From: Allodiplogaster sudhausi | Lineage: Eukaryota > Nematoda > Chromadorea > Rhabditida > Diplogasteridae | Reading direction: 5' to 3' | DNA: 64,000 nucleotides | Assembly: GCA_945643635.1 (NCBI GenBank) | Contig: CALZFC010000090.1 | Coordinates: 1,075,001 to 1,139,000 of the forward strand | In this document: positions 1 through 11,528 of the stretch, piece after piece | Numbering within the stretch: position 1 is the first letter of the stretch | Layout of the letters: each line of letters begins with the position of its first letter | Made by a program: the position numbers and the translations under genes | The notes under the pieces: model-generated | Database searches by the model: none | The model's input: the letters and a program-made list of their open reading frames with translations, nothing else | Told to the model about the DNA's origin: nothing

Positions 1-198
1 TGGTAAAGCTGTTACATGGGAAGGGACCTGCAAAAACTTTTTATTTTTTTTTTATTTATAGATTTTTTTTAAACAATATAGGTGATCTGATTTGAAAGGG
101 TTTTCTATACTGAAAGGGTAGAGTTTACAATCTCGATATAAGATAACTGGCTCACCTTGCATCTTCTCTCTGCTGTTTAAAAAAATTGTCGAATCGGC
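1..198 (-). CDS. MATH-BTB unit 0, 5' end only (runs off left edge)
   Basis: Only the first exon and the start of the first intron of another array member lie in the window. The minus-strand start codon is at 160-162, and the donor (read GTGAG) follows directly, giving the same 7-nt coding start exon (Met, Gln and one extra base) seen in the complete units. An acceptor-like CACAG sits at 199-203, so the exon is 156-198. No MATH sequence is visible here because the next exon lies to the left of position 1. The call rests on homology to the start exons near 6,704, 24,133 and 34,374. Confidence 0.55.
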
Positions 199-567
199 CT
201 GTGAAGAACGGACACAAAGTGAATCACAATTAGTCACTAAATCACAGAAGTAGGTAATCTTCCAGGGGAAAATACACCCGCCAGAATAATCGTGACCCTT
301 GATGTTAAAATGTAGAATATTTATCGAATGTAAATGCAGTTGAAAATGTAAGTGGCAACAAGATTAAAAATAACATTTGGTGCAAATAAAGTCGAGTGGA
401 TGATAATTAGACATCGATTGGATTAAAAGCAATACGGCGAATAGAGATAGGGATGGAGAGAGTGACGGTATATGAAAAGAGAGAGAGAGAGAGAGAAAGA
501 GAGAGAAAAAGAAAAAGATAGAGATAATGAAGAGAGAACGATGACGAATGGACAGACGGAGCACAGG

Positions 568-2760
568 CTAGCGGAGCATGAGATCCTTCTCGAGGATCGG
601 GACCTTCGCCTTGTCGGACAGCTGGCTGTATTCCATCGAGCGCATGAGCATCCTCACCATTCCGACTGTCTTGAGCGAATCGAGACAGAGAAACTGAACA
701 GTGAAGGAGAGTTGAGCATTTATCAGATTATGAAGAACTGGTCTAAAAAATTGTAGATGCTAATCAGCTACAAAATAATGAAAGGCAAAATAAGTACCTG
801 AACGTGCTCGAAGTGGTACCGATCGGCATAGAGAAGTCTCTTCTCGAGTGGCAGCTCGTTGCCGTCCGGGCCACACAAGAACGCCTCGCACTCGCACGAC
901 TTCCGACTTGAAACGATCGCCAAGCGAGAGAAGGCAATCGAGATTGGCAACTGAACGAGCAACAACTGAGTATCAATAACACCGACTTATCGTAGCATTC
1001 ACATATGTCATGGTTGCTACAAAAAAAGTATATTCCAGAGCAAGAGAATGAGAGAGAGAACACTAGGAGAAGCGAACCTGTGACTGATTTACGAGACGGG
1101 TAAATGAAGTGGAGGAACTCGAGGAATTCGTCAAAGTCGACGTCCTCCAGCGGGATCTCATTCTTGTCCTTTTCGGAAAAGTCGGAGACACACATTGCTC
1201 GGAAGACGGGCGAGAAGATGGCGAGAAACTAAAAGTCTGATTCAACTTGAAAAGAAAACTTAATTTTATTTTTAACTTTTACAAAGGTTCATTGATCCGA
1301 GAAGTAAAAAAAGAGTATAAAACATGCTAATAAACGAAAGAGGATATGGTATGACGAAAAAAAGAAATGTATAAATGGTAGAAAAGAAGTGGATGAGAAG
1401 ATGAAAGGGGAATAATAAGTAAAGAAAAAATATATAAATAAATAAATAGCTTAACATGACAGTCCACACCTCCTTGCTCACGTAGAGACGCTTGTCGCCG
1501 ATGACCAGAGCGACACTGGTGATGCCTGGCTGAGGAATCGTGAAGTCACAGAGGGACGTCATGCTGGGAGCCGTGGAAACATCCCTGAATCAAGCAGCAA
1601 TGTTAAACAGATGATAAATGTGTTACAAAATAATAACAAAATAATCTTGAAATACCTCATCATTGCAGTGATCAAAGACAATTATTAACAAACGATTTAA
1701 TATAATGCAAAAATATGTTTTTGAAATAATATAATGTTTACTTTTAAAATGATAGCAAATTAAATTATGGGGAGCAAAAGAAGCAAGGGGGAAAGAAACA
1801 TACTGCATGCCAACTACATTCTTGACTGTTACCGTCGCCTCAATGACTACTCCGTCACTCTCGCAAAGGTCACCGTATGAGTGCGGATTGAAGATGTTGT
1901 TCCACACCTGGTTGGGCAAGCTATCCTCTTCAGTCGGGAACGTTTGCGTAATCTAAGAATGAGCAACACTTTCTTCGCCACCCTCTCTCTCTCTCTCTTG
2001 CTCTAGCTCTAGTTCCCGCTGGTAAGCTTACCATGCCGCTGCCCAGCGGCTCTCCACTCATCTGCGACAGAAGCTTGCATTTGATGTCAGCCACGCAGCA
2101 CCAGCCCGTTCTCTCTGAGTTGCAGCGGACGAAGACCTCAAGGTCTGATTGCCTCACCAGCCAAGAATCCGGATTGATGCGCAGTTCAGTCTCAATGTGC
2201 CTACAACTGGGCCATATTAGATGGTAATATGGAATCATTCACGGACTAGTTTTTATCATCGTAACCTTACAATTAGGAAAAACCGCAACAGAGAGAAGGT
2301 TTAGAATAGGCAAATGTAGTCACTATCAGGAAAATGCCACACAGCTCTTAGAGACAGATTTCGTTATCCCATCAATAATTCACGCTTCTCCAGAAAAACA
2401 CATATTCATACCAATTCAGGCCGGCGATCGAGTGCATTACCGACTTTGCCCTAGGCCTCGTCCACAGATCGCACAGGTATGCGACATCAAGTCGAATGGT
2501 CCCAGTTCTTTCTTCTGCAGCAACGGCCGCTGCAGAAGAAAGAACCAAATAGTTTGAACAGGTTCTCTATTTGCCTTCTCTAATCAATTCTATAACTAGC
2601 AATAAGAACAAGGAACGTGGATTCCATGTCGAAAAAAAAACAGAGAACAAGCAAAACTTGGAGATTTTCAACTATATAATTTCTCTGCATTGAAAGTGTT
2701 CCTTACTCCGAAAAAGCACAGTTTACAGTATTGATATAATTGATCTGGCTCACCTTGCTT
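568..2760 (-). pseudogene. MATH-BTB unit 1, broken copy
   Basis: All eight exons of the family are recognisable: MATH pieces near 2,420-2,530, 2,037-2,207 and 1,803-1,952, a linker exon near 1,470-1,586, BTB near 1,075-1,229, then 798-950 and the last exon 568-693 ending in TAG. Two lesions are visible. The exon at 798-950 is 153 nt instead of the family's 158, because 5 bases are missing near 890 (between the codons for the conserved Val-Val and Glu-Cys-Glu), which shifts the frame. The start codon is AAG instead of ATG at 2,758-2,760. The last exon otherwise keeps its normal 126 nt. A downstream alternative start cannot be excluded, but the frameshift would still remove the C-terminal part. 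Confidence 0.8.
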
Positions 2761-3215
2761 CTTCTCGCTGCCGATGCAAGAACTTGTCGAATCGACCTGC
2801 GAAGAACGGAAACAAAGTCAATGACAATGCGACATTAAATGACAGAAGTAGGTAATCTTCCTGCGAAAAGAACGTCCCATGGCAGGCTTCATAATTCTTG
2901 ATATTAGAAAAGAATATATTTATCGAATGTGAATTGAATTGCGACATCATAACGGAAACACAAAATTGAATTGTCAACAACTGCCGCCGTAGTAAAGTGT
3001 CGCTTTTTGAGGGGTAATCCTCAGGATGTTACCTATGAGGATAATCTGTCTGAATCTCTGGCATGAGCATGCTCTCTCGTACTCTCTAGCATGCCACCAT
3101 TGTTTACCCTCATGGGTAATGGCATGGAAAAGGCTGTGGGGTAATGTTTGGGTAACGAGGACAGACCGAGAGAGCATGCAATTCTTGGAGACGAGGTCAA
3201 CCTCATGTGTAAAAT

Positions 3216-3243
3216 GGTTATGCCAATACGCATTGGCATAACC
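3216..3243. repeat. Perfect 12-bp hairpin
   Basis: GGTTATGCCAAT and its exact complement are separated by a 4-nt loop. It lies in the left part of the TIR element, 5' of its gene. It could be a transposase or MADF-protein binding site or a transcript hairpin. Confidence 0.6.
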
Positions 3244-3439
3244 GTTTTTACCTTTCATCGTCCAGCTCCAAATTACGAATATAGTATTTGTGGTAAAAGT
3301 AACGGCGTACTGTCCGGAACCATGAAAGATTCACTCTAAATTAACATTTGAATTGTGATCGTAATATAATTGCATTATGAGTATGTTTATTGCCGTTTAT
3401 AGTTAAATTATATGCCTTATTGTTGCAGCAACGGTTTCG

Positions 3440-4044
3440 ATGGATGAATCTAAGAAGAAGAAGAAGGAAAGCTTCTCGGCAGAGATGTCCGACTACCTGA
3501 TTCTCGACATTTTCGAGAACAGGGTTCTCCTCTTTGATGGGAACGCAGATCGAGATGCGAACGCGAACCGACGGCGCAATCTGTTCTGGGAACGACTCTG
3601 CAACCGCTTCATACTCAAGTTCCGGACGATCACAACGGCGAAGGCTATCAAGGACCACTTCAAGTATCGCAAGTCTTCCTTAAAGAAGAACATAGCGAAG
3701 TGGAATAGGTTAACTTATTCATCAGCATTCTTTTTTCATTTGGTGTATGCAACAGTTCTCCATTATTTCTGGCTTTTGTTAGATACTTGACGCAAACCGG
3801 TGGCGGAGTTGACCGCGAAGCGGAGAAGCTTCGCGGTCCACTGACCGAACAGATGGGCCTCTCCGACTACTTGCTGTCATGTTTGCATCTTCCGAGGGCT
3901 TTAACGGTGTCGGGCCGTCATCTCTGGAGACGGGAACGGTTTGATTTATTGTGTTTTAAACTACATGGAATACAATATAAGACTACAGGGCGTCTTTTCG
4001 TTGAGATTACCCTCAGGATAATGTCTGGTGAAACTAAGAGGTAA
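3440..4044 (+). CDS. MADF/Myb-SANT-like DNA-binding protein inside TIR element
   Basis: Two exons, 3,440-3,708 and 3,783-4,044, join in phase (269+262 nt = 176 aa). The first ATG follows an acceptor-like TTGCAG. Residues about 18-95 look like the trihelix/MADF-type domain found in zeste and Harbinger-associated Myb proteins: an opening aliphatic helix (YLILDIFENR), a tryptophan in helix 1 (NLFWERLCNRF), a basic central segment (KDHFKYRKSSLKK) and the family's closing TGGG motif directly after the splice. It would bind DNA, probably the element's own ends. The last 60 or so residues have no recognisable fold. The frame has no stops, so the gene may be recent or still active, but no transposase partner is in the element. 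Confidence 0.6.
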
Positions 4045-4254
4045 TGGTTTTACCCTCATGGGTAACAACCTCAGGATTACCCCTCAAAATGCGACACTTT
4101 ACTACGGCGGCTGGAACAAATGATTTTCGATGTAAAATAAAAGCCGAGTGGATGGGAATTCAGCATCGATTGATCAAAAGCAATAGATAGAATATAGATA
4201 GAGATATGGAGAGAGGGAAAAGAGCGAGGGAATATGAAGAGACTGATGTGTGAG

Positions 4255-4281
4255 AGAGAGAGAAGAGAGAGAGAGAAGAGA

Positions 4282-4328
<47 letters not shown>
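4255..4328. repeat. (AG)n tract in MATH-BTB spacer
   Basis: An almost pure GA dinucleotide run. Similar runs recur at equivalent positions between array members (near 7,070, 13,010-13,110, 21,625 and 29,030), so the tract is part of the duplicated unit and has changed length independently in each copy. Confidence 0.85.
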
Positions 4329-4329
<1 letters not shown>

Positions 4330-4508
4330 TCGAGCATGAGAATCCGCTAGAGCAGTTATTAATTCGTCTCCAGCGAGAAAAATTCAGGGAAAATAAAAAC
4401 CGAACGGATGACAATTCGACATGGAATAGATTAAAAGCTAAAGATAAAATAGAGATAGAGAAAATAAGAGGCAAAGATGGAAGCCGGACCACCATACTCA
4501 TGGCCAAC

Positions 4509-6710
4509 TTAGCGGAGCTTGAGAATCCTCTCCAGGAGCGACGACCTCATTTTGTCCGACAATTCGCCGAACTCCTTCTTTCCATGCAACATCTTGGCCT
4601 CGTTGAACGTCGTGATCGAGTCGAAGGAGAGAATCTTAAGAGCAGAATCAATTAATAGTTACAATATTCGTGAGGCATGTCCAGGGATCTTAAAATCTAC
4701 CGTAATCATCAATAAAAGAATATTACATGTAATGTATTATAGAAGGAGAACATAAGACCTGAAGGCGCGAGAGGCCGAAGCGGTCGGCATAGTGAAGTTT
4801 CTTCTCGAGTGGCAGTTCGTTGCCGGCCGGGCCACACAAGAACGCCTCGCACTCGCGCATCACGACTTCAGCGTTGAAGCGATCGCCCAGCGAGAGAAGG
4901 CAATCGATGGTGGCAGCTGAAAGAACACCAAATGAGAGCCAATAACAACCGAGTTTGGAGAGAGAGGAGAAAGTCAAAGAGTGGTAGTGATATTGAGAGA
5001 AATAGATAAATAAATAGACACAGAGAAAAGTGATACCTGCGACTGGTTTGCGAGATGGGTAGACGACGTGGAGGAACTCAACGAACTCGTCGAAGTCGAG
5101 GTCCTCCAATGGGATCTCCTTTTTGTTCTTCTCGACAAACTCGGAGAAAAACATCGCTAGGAATACGGGCGAGTGGACAGCCAGCAACTGAGATCAATTT
5201 TAAAGGACATTTCATTTCTAAATTAATCTATTAGATCAATGCTAAAACATGGTTAGAAACAAATTAAGATACAGAGTGACCAAAAATAATGAATAAATGA
5301 GTAGAAAAGTAGTCGATGATAGGATGAAAAGCGGAATAATAAGTAAAATAGATACAAAAGGAAATAAATAAGATCCCCCACCTCCTTGCTCACGTAGACA
5401 CGCTTCTCACCAATGACCAGAGCGACAATGGGGATGTCCGGGTGAGGAATCGAGAAGTCAACGAGGGATGTCAGGCTGTGAGCAGTGGAAACATCTCTGA
5501 ATCAAGCAACTATGTCATACAGGAAATAAAGCCGGTATAAAATAATTAGAAAATAATCTTGTATTACTTTATCATAACAACGATCAAATAGAATTATTAG
5601 CAAATGACCTAATATAATAAAAAAGAAATATCTCTTAATATAGAAATATAAGCCTTTAAAATGTAAGCAAACTAAATTCCGAGGAAAAAGAATCAGAGGA
5701 AAAATATAAACATACTGGACGCCAACGACATTCTTGACTGTTACAGTCGCCTCAATGACAACGCCGTCACACTGGCGGGCAAGGTCGAAAGAATTGAAGA
5801 TGTTGTTCCACACGTGCCTGGGCGCGCTGTTATCTCCAGTCGGGAACGTTTCCGTAATCTGACATTGAACCACACTTCTTTCGCTACCCTATCTCGCGCT
5901 GTCATGCCCTCTGCCTCTCTCATCCGCATGTGATCTCTCTCTCTCTCTATGTCTCTCTCTCTCTCAATGTCTCTTGTTCTCGCTCCCGCTCCTATGCTCA
6001 CCGTGCCACTGCCCAGCAGATTGCCATCCGTCACAATCTGGAAGTTGATATCAGCCTCGCAGCCCCAGCCCGCTCCTTCCGAGTTGCAATGGACGTTGAC
6101 CTTAAGGTCCACAATACCATCAAATGGTAAGACTCTCTGCTCAGTCAGTTCAGCCTCAATGTACCTGTAAAGCGGCTTTACTAGACGAGAATATTAATAA
6201 ATTATAGTCCATCTGATAAGAGAAAACGTCTAAAAAAAAAAAAGAAAACCTAAGGAAATTTTTTTATGACTTGCAAGTAAATTTAGTGAACAATAATGTG
6301 ATACTTTCGAGAGCTTTAGAAACAACTTTCATTATCCCAACTATAATTCATGTTTCTCCAGAACAAACACACAATCATACCAATCCAGACCGGCGATCGA
6401 GTGAATGGCCGACGTTGCCCTCGCCCTCATAAGTCTAAGGCCCAGCAATGAGATATCAAGTCGAATGGTCCCAGCAGCAACGGCCGCTGCAGAAGAAAGA
6501 AACAAATAGCTAGACCTTGTTCTCTAATTGCCTTCTCAAATTAATTCAATAACTAGCAATAAGAACCATAGATCATTATTATTCATTTAGAAGGAAAAAA
6601 TAAAGCAAACGTCACCATTTTTAACCAGATAAATGCTGTTTTGAAAATGTTTCTTATACGGAAAGGATACGGTTTAAAACCTTTAAATAAGGGTATGGCT
6701 CACCTTGCAT
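4509..6710 (-). CDS. MATH-BTB unit 2, intact
   Basis: Eight minus-strand coding exons (6,704-6,710, 6,381-6,486, 6,002-6,164, 5,716-5,858, 5,382-5,496, 5,037-5,187, 4,759-4,916, 4,509-4,634) sum to 969 nt, 322 aa plus TAA, with GT-AG borders and continuous phase. Residues about 1-140 are a MATH domain (GTIRLD, SIAGLDW, VHCNSEGAGW, VVIEATVTVKNVVG). A linker exon ends in the KRVYVSKE strand that opens the BTB fold. The BTB core follows (HSPVFLAMFFSEF, DFDEFVEFLHVVYP), then a helical tail (LLSLGDRFNAEVVMRECEAF, FGELSDKMRSSLLERILKLR). Such proteins typically bind CUL3 through BTB and substrate through MATH. Two ATGs are adjacent (6,708-6,713); starting at the upstream one adds one Met. The AG acceptor seen before the start exon in sister genes is changed to AC here, so its 5' end may be processed differently. 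Confidence 0.85.
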
Positions 6711-7169
6711 CATCCCTCTGTGTTGCAAAATCTTGTCGAATCGACGTGCGAAGGACGAACACAAAGTAAATCAAAATGCGGCATTACATGAAAGAAGTAG
6801 GTAAGCCAGTCTCTCTGCGAAATAACGCACCATGACAGTCGTCGCGACCCTCGATATTAAAGCAGAAATATTTATTGAATGTTACTACAACTGCGATAAT
6901 AAAACGGAAACGCAAGTGAAATTGTCAACAACGAAATGAAAATAACATTTGGTGCGAAATAAACGCCAGCGGATGACAATTCGACATCGAATGGATCAAA
7001 AGCAATAGATTGTAATAGAGATATTGAGAGAAGGAAGAGAGCGAACAACTATGAAGAGGGTAATAAAGATAGAGAGAGAGAGTGAGAGAGAGAGAGTAAT
7101 TAAGATAGAGAGAGAGAGTGTGAGTGAGAGAGAAGCAGAGATATGATGAATTTACAGACGGAGCACTGG

Positions 7170-8710
7170 CTAGCGAAGCTTGAGGTTCCTCTCAAGGAGC
7201 GCGATCTTCGCCTTGACGGAGAGCTGTCCGTATTCCATCGTGCGCGTGAGCTCATTGACCTCGTCGACCGTCTTGATCGATTCGAGGCATGCAAACTGAA
7301 CAGCAAATGAGATGAACAGATTATGATTAAAATAAAAATACATCTAAAGAAAAATTGTAGGGAAGATCCATTACACAATAAGAACATCTTCAATATAGAA
7401 ACATATGAGTGTGACCATTTCACTCATTGCCAATTTAAGTTAAATAATAATGAAGAATGATTATAGCGAATAATGTTTCATTATGTTACTTTTAATTATG
7501 TATTTAATGATCTTTGTTTTGCGGGCATTTTCCTAGGTAATCCGAGAAATGCATGGTTAACCTGGAGGCTGGGGCGGCGGTATCGATCGGCCCAGAGAAG
7601 CCTCTTCTCGAGCGGAATCTGCGTGCTGTTCCGGACAATCAGGAACTGCTCGCACTCGCGAATCACGAACTCCACGTTGAAACGGTCGCCGAGGCGGAGA
7701 AGAGATTCGGCGGTAGCTGCTGAAAACAAAAGAGGTTGCATTTAAATTTAAAATATTTTTGTACTCTAAGCCCTTCTACCGTAACATTTAAAGCAGGATT
7801 TTGCAAAAAAAAATTTTCATAAATAAAAATCAATATTTTGACCTGTGACTGGTTTGTGATATGGGTAGACGACGTGGAGGAACTCGAGAAACTCGTCAAA
7901 GTCGAGGTCCTCCAGCGGGATCTCCTTCTTGTTCTTCTCAGCAAACTTGGAGAAGAACATCGCGCGGAAGACGGGCGAGGAGAGAGTGAGATACAAAAAA
8001 AGGAAGATATATGGTGACGAAAAAAAAGAAATGAATAAATTGTAGAGACTTTGTCGAAAGATAGTCGATGAGAGGATGAAAAGTGGAAAAATAGGTAAAT
8101 AATTTTCTTAAGTAAATAAATGAGATCCACCTGCTTGCTCACGTAGATACGCTTCTCGCCGATGACCAAAGCGACATCGGTGATGTCCGGGTGAGGAATC
8201 GAGAAGTCAACGAGGGATGTCTGGCTGGGAGCAGTGGAAACATCTCTGAACCAAGCAACTATGTTATACAGGAGATAAAGGCGGTATAAAATAATTAGAA
8301 AATAATCTTGAATTACTTTATCATAACAACGATAAAATAGAATTATTAGCAAATGATCTAATATAATCAAAAAAAGAAATATCTCTTAATATAGAAATGT
8401 TAGCCTTAAAAATGAAGCAAGCTAAATTCCGAGGGAAAAAGAATCAGAGGAAAAAAAGAGAAACATACTTCACGTCAACGACATTCTTGACGGTTACAGT
8501 CGCCTCAATGACAAGGCCGTCAGTCTGGGCAAGGTCGAAAGCATTGAAGATGCGCTTCCACACGTGGCTGGGCTCGCTGTTATCTCCAGTCGAGAACGTT
8601 TCCGTAATCTGAAATTAAACAACACTACTTTCGCTACTCTATCTCTCGGTCCCATGCCCTCTGACTCTCTCATTCGCGTGTGATCTCTCCCTCCCTCTCT
8701 CTCTCTCTCC

Positions 8711-8741
<31 letters not shown>

Positions 8742-10870
8742 TCTCTCTCTAAGTCTCTTACTCTAGTTCCCGCTCCTATGCTCACCTTGCCACTGTTCAC
8801 CACCTCGCCATTCTTCAGAAGCTTGAAGTTGATGTCAGCCTCGCAGCTCCAGCCCGCTCCTTCCGACTTGCAATGGACGGAGACATTAAAGTCCCCATAA
8901 AGCCTACCAGAGACCCACTTATTAGTCAGTTCAGCCTCAATGTGTCTGCAAAGCAGGGGTGTATCGGAATTCCGAATTCCGACCTTTTTTCCCTTCCGAA
9001 TTCCGATTTCCGAATTCCGTTGTGAAAGGGATCCTTCCGAATTCCGAATTCCGAATTCCGTTATGAAGGCCATTTCTTCGGAATTTTTCGGAATTTTGCA
9101 GCTCAGCCGTGCACATTTTATGTATTAATCTAAGAAGAAAACTGAAGCCAGCCCTGAGAAAACTGACGATAGTTTGACCAAATGTTAATGAACCTTTCAT
9201 TTTGAGTCGGGCGAAATTACAATGAAATGTTTTGCTTATCTTTCATAAGGGGAGACCTTTTGGGTAGCGAATTTTGGAAAAACTGAAATAAATTTCCAAA
9301 CTTCACAACATATAAAGTGCTGAAATAAACTGAAATGATAAAGTTATCGCGCCTAAAGTAGATCGGTTAGTGGTTTGGGCCAAGGCAACTTGATCAAAAA
9401 GGATTAGGTCTCTAGGACCCCTTGGGGTCCGAGATACAGACCCCTCCAAAAGTCAAGATTTCGTCTGACGCTTCGGCCACTTAGAGCCACTTAGCACGAA
9501 ACTTCGATGAAGTGATATTTGACACGGTGCTCAAGCCGATTCCCTTGTTGGGCGGTCGAGTTGGAGGGTGCCGATGGCAGCTGACGTTACCCAGTGAGAT
9601 GCCGTCAGCAGAGAGGTGAGAACGGCCGCCGTTGGTAACGGAGCAGCAAGGCTGTAGATGAGCATGAAATTATCTTGCTCGGCGATCTCCCTATTGCTGC
9701 ATTTCTCCACCTAGCCGACTATCACTGCCCGTGTTTCTTTCTCCCGATTCTCTGCCTCTGTTCAGCGTGCGACTGCGGACGCAACGCGTAGGAGATAAAC
9801 TGTCCTGGGAGTGAGGGGAGTGGCTTAGAGAGGAGATGTTAAGTAGGGTGCCGGTGAATCAGTCGGGGCACTCCGCCAGCTTGGCCAGGCAACTGTTGTT
9901 CTACTAGTCTATCGACTTGAGCAGTGTGCCTTCCTGACGATGTGGACAATGAGGGCAACAAATACTTTGATATCGACGCAGGAAACGTCAAGGTTTGGGG
10001 AAAGAGAGAACTGGGTTCGTTTCCCATATCGATAGGGTGGGAAGAGATAGGAGCTGAGAGCGATTATCTCTCGCCTGATCAGAGCGAGGAAATGAGTTGT
10101 GTTAGGAAAATATCTCCTCTTATCCCCCCAGTGCAGTGGAAAAACAAGGGTTTGGCATTTTACAGAACTAGTTTTATATACATACTTCTGCACTTTTTGC
10201 GGAAACTGATAGAAGTTTTCCATACTGCTCAAAACCGATAGAACAAAAGTAAATAAAAACATTAACAATGTTTTCTTCTGCTTTCACATAAGCTTTTAAT
10301 GCACGGCAGAGCACATCCACAATCTAATCTCCCTGTTGTTTTATGCCCCAAGCGCGGGAGATAGACCAAGAATTAGAGAGAAAAAGTCCCATTTTTCTTA
10401 TTGAAACTTGGAGTTCCGAATTCCGAATTCCGAATTCCGACCTTTTTTCTCTTCCGAATTCCGATTTCCGAATTCCGTTATGAAAGGGGGCCTTCCGAAT
10501 TCCGAATTCCGAATTCCGTTATGAAAATTTTTATTCCGATACATCCCTGCTGCAAAGCGACTTTATAAGACGAGAATATTTAATAAATTATAGTCCCCCT
10601 GATAAGAGAAAAAGTCTACAATAACCTAAGGAAATTCTTTTATAACTTGCAAGTAAATTTAGTGAACAACAATGTGATACTTTCGAGAGCTTTAGAAACA
10701 ACTTTGATTATCCCAACTATAATTCACGTTTCTCCAGAACAAACACATAATCATACCAATTCAGACCGGCGATCGAGTGAATGGCCGACGTTGTCCTCGT
10801 CCTCATCATCGTCAGATCGCTCAACCTTCCGACATCAAGCCGAATGGTCCCACCAGCAACGGCAGCTGCA
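7170..10870 (-). pseudogene. MATH-BTB unit 3, damaged, split by a hAT element
   Basis: Last exon 7,170-7,295 (TAG), next exon 7,562-7,719 (158 nt, normal), BTB exon from 7,843, linker exon near 8,130-8,246, MATH exons near 8,468-8,610 and 8,787-8,945, then a 1.6-kb hAT-like insertion and the first MATH exon near 10,766-10,866. The BTB exon has no 3' splice acceptor: where sister genes read CTCAG before the BTB start, this copy has only T-rich intron running straight into the BTB codons. The family's usual ATG-Gln start exon is also missing upstream. A candidate replacement first exon is annotated separately at 11,018-11,114. Without another acceptor the BTB domain would be skipped or frame-shifted. 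Confidence 0.7.
8954..10549. mobile_element. Non-autonomous hAT-like element with exact 8-bp target duplication
   Basis: The element starts CAGGGGTGTATCGGAAT and ends with the complement of CAGGGATGTATCGGAAT, flanked by the perfect 8-bp direct repeat CTGCAAAG at 8,946-8,953 and 10,550-10,557. A CAGGG terminus with an 8-bp duplication is the hAT hallmark. Just inside both ends lie arrays of the palindromic unit GAATTCCGAATTCC (8,966-9,070 and 10,413-10,520), which are similar to each other in direct orientation. The interior (9,080-10,400) has no transposase-like reading frame. The target sequence is the splice acceptor of a MATH exon. Confidence 0.88.
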
Positions 10871-11017
10871 GCAAAAAAAAATTGTTAACCTTGGAGCATG
10901 AGGCCTGGGCCCGACAATATCAAAATCGTGGTAAGGGGCCCGGCCTGAATTTCGATTAAAATTCGTAAGTCAGCACAAATCACCGGATGTTAATAAATAA
11001 GGAGAAAGACTTGCTAC

Positions 11018-11114
11018 CAGAAGATGACTGGTCGTTGCTCTGAATGCCGGGCGACTGCATGCAGTAACGGGAAGAAGCGGAAGGGCGGCCGCGCTTTCTT
11101 GGTGGAGGGGCCAT
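11018..11114 (-). CDS. Possible AT-hook first exon replacing the start of unit 3
   Basis: A minus-strand exon begins ATG at 11,112-11,114 and ends at a GTAGCA donor, coding 32 residues plus one base. Residues 4-11 (PPRKRGRPS) match the AT-hook core R-G-R-P that binds the minor groove of AT-rich DNA. The exon ends in phase 1, exactly like the family's normal ATG-Gln start exon, and a good acceptor (T-run then GCTGCAG) precedes the first MATH exon at about 10,866. Splicing would give an AT-hook fused in frame to MATH. This is inference from phase and position. It could also belong to an unrelated gene. Confidence 0.35.
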
Positions 11115-11119
11115 TGCAA

Positions 11120-11528
11120 TTCTTCTTAAAGGTCTAAGCTCGATCTCCGCTAACACCGCCACATTTTGCATTCGAAATGATATTGCATTCATTCCATAGT
11201 ATAAAAAAAGAAGCAAATCAGACAATACAACAACGGGCGACCAAAAGAGGAACACTTCTACTTAAAGCTAAAGCTCGTATCGGTTGAATTTTTAAATTCT
11301 CCATATTTAAAGAAAAAAATTAAACTTTAGCATTATGTAATTTGTTGCAGGTATGTTTGCATTCCAAATGACGGATCAAAGGTTTAGCCTGTTCATAAAA
11401 GCTACGAAAAAATGAAAATATTTGTGGACCGATGCTTGAAAACAATATAACTTTCTTTTTGGAATGTTTTGACCGGCGGTAACTGATAGGAGTATGTTTG
11501 CGATTCAAACGACAAAGATCTCACAGTG
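11120..11528. other. Spacer with no recognised gene
   Basis: AT-rich sequence upstream of unit 3 and downstream of unit 4. It lacks the (AG)n tract and conserved leader exon found in the other spacers, so it looks like foreign or heavily rearranged DNA. Nothing in it has a recognisable product. Confidence 0.5.

Larger units (their letters stand above)
2983..4111. mobile_element. TIR DNA element carrying a MADF/Myb-like gene
   Basis: The ends are near-perfect inverted repeats of about 50 bp starting GCCGCCGTAGTAAAGTGTCG and ending with its complement (ACTACGGCGGC at 4,101-4,111). It interrupts the array spacer: in the sister copies CAACAACGGGAAGAAAAG is continuous, while here the element lies between CAACAACT and TGGAACAAATG. 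No clear target-site duplication can be read because the flank has diverged. It holds one two-exon gene (3,440-4,044) but no transposase. The Myb/SANT-like cargo suggests PIF/Harbinger ancestry, where such a protein accompanies the transposase, but this is inference. Confidence 0.75.

Noticed and set aside
364..756. Long Ser/Leu- or Glu/Arg-rich frames over GA repeats (also at 4,077-4,507, 12,695-13,256, 34,479-35,025 and 60,058-60,710)
   Set aside because: They are translations of (AG)n low-complexity DNA with no conservation outside the repeat; none joins a plausible exon.
9924..10268. Reading frames inside the hAT-like element on both strands
   Set aside because: No transposase motifs, no phase partners, and both strands are open over the same short stretch, so chance is the simplest explanation.
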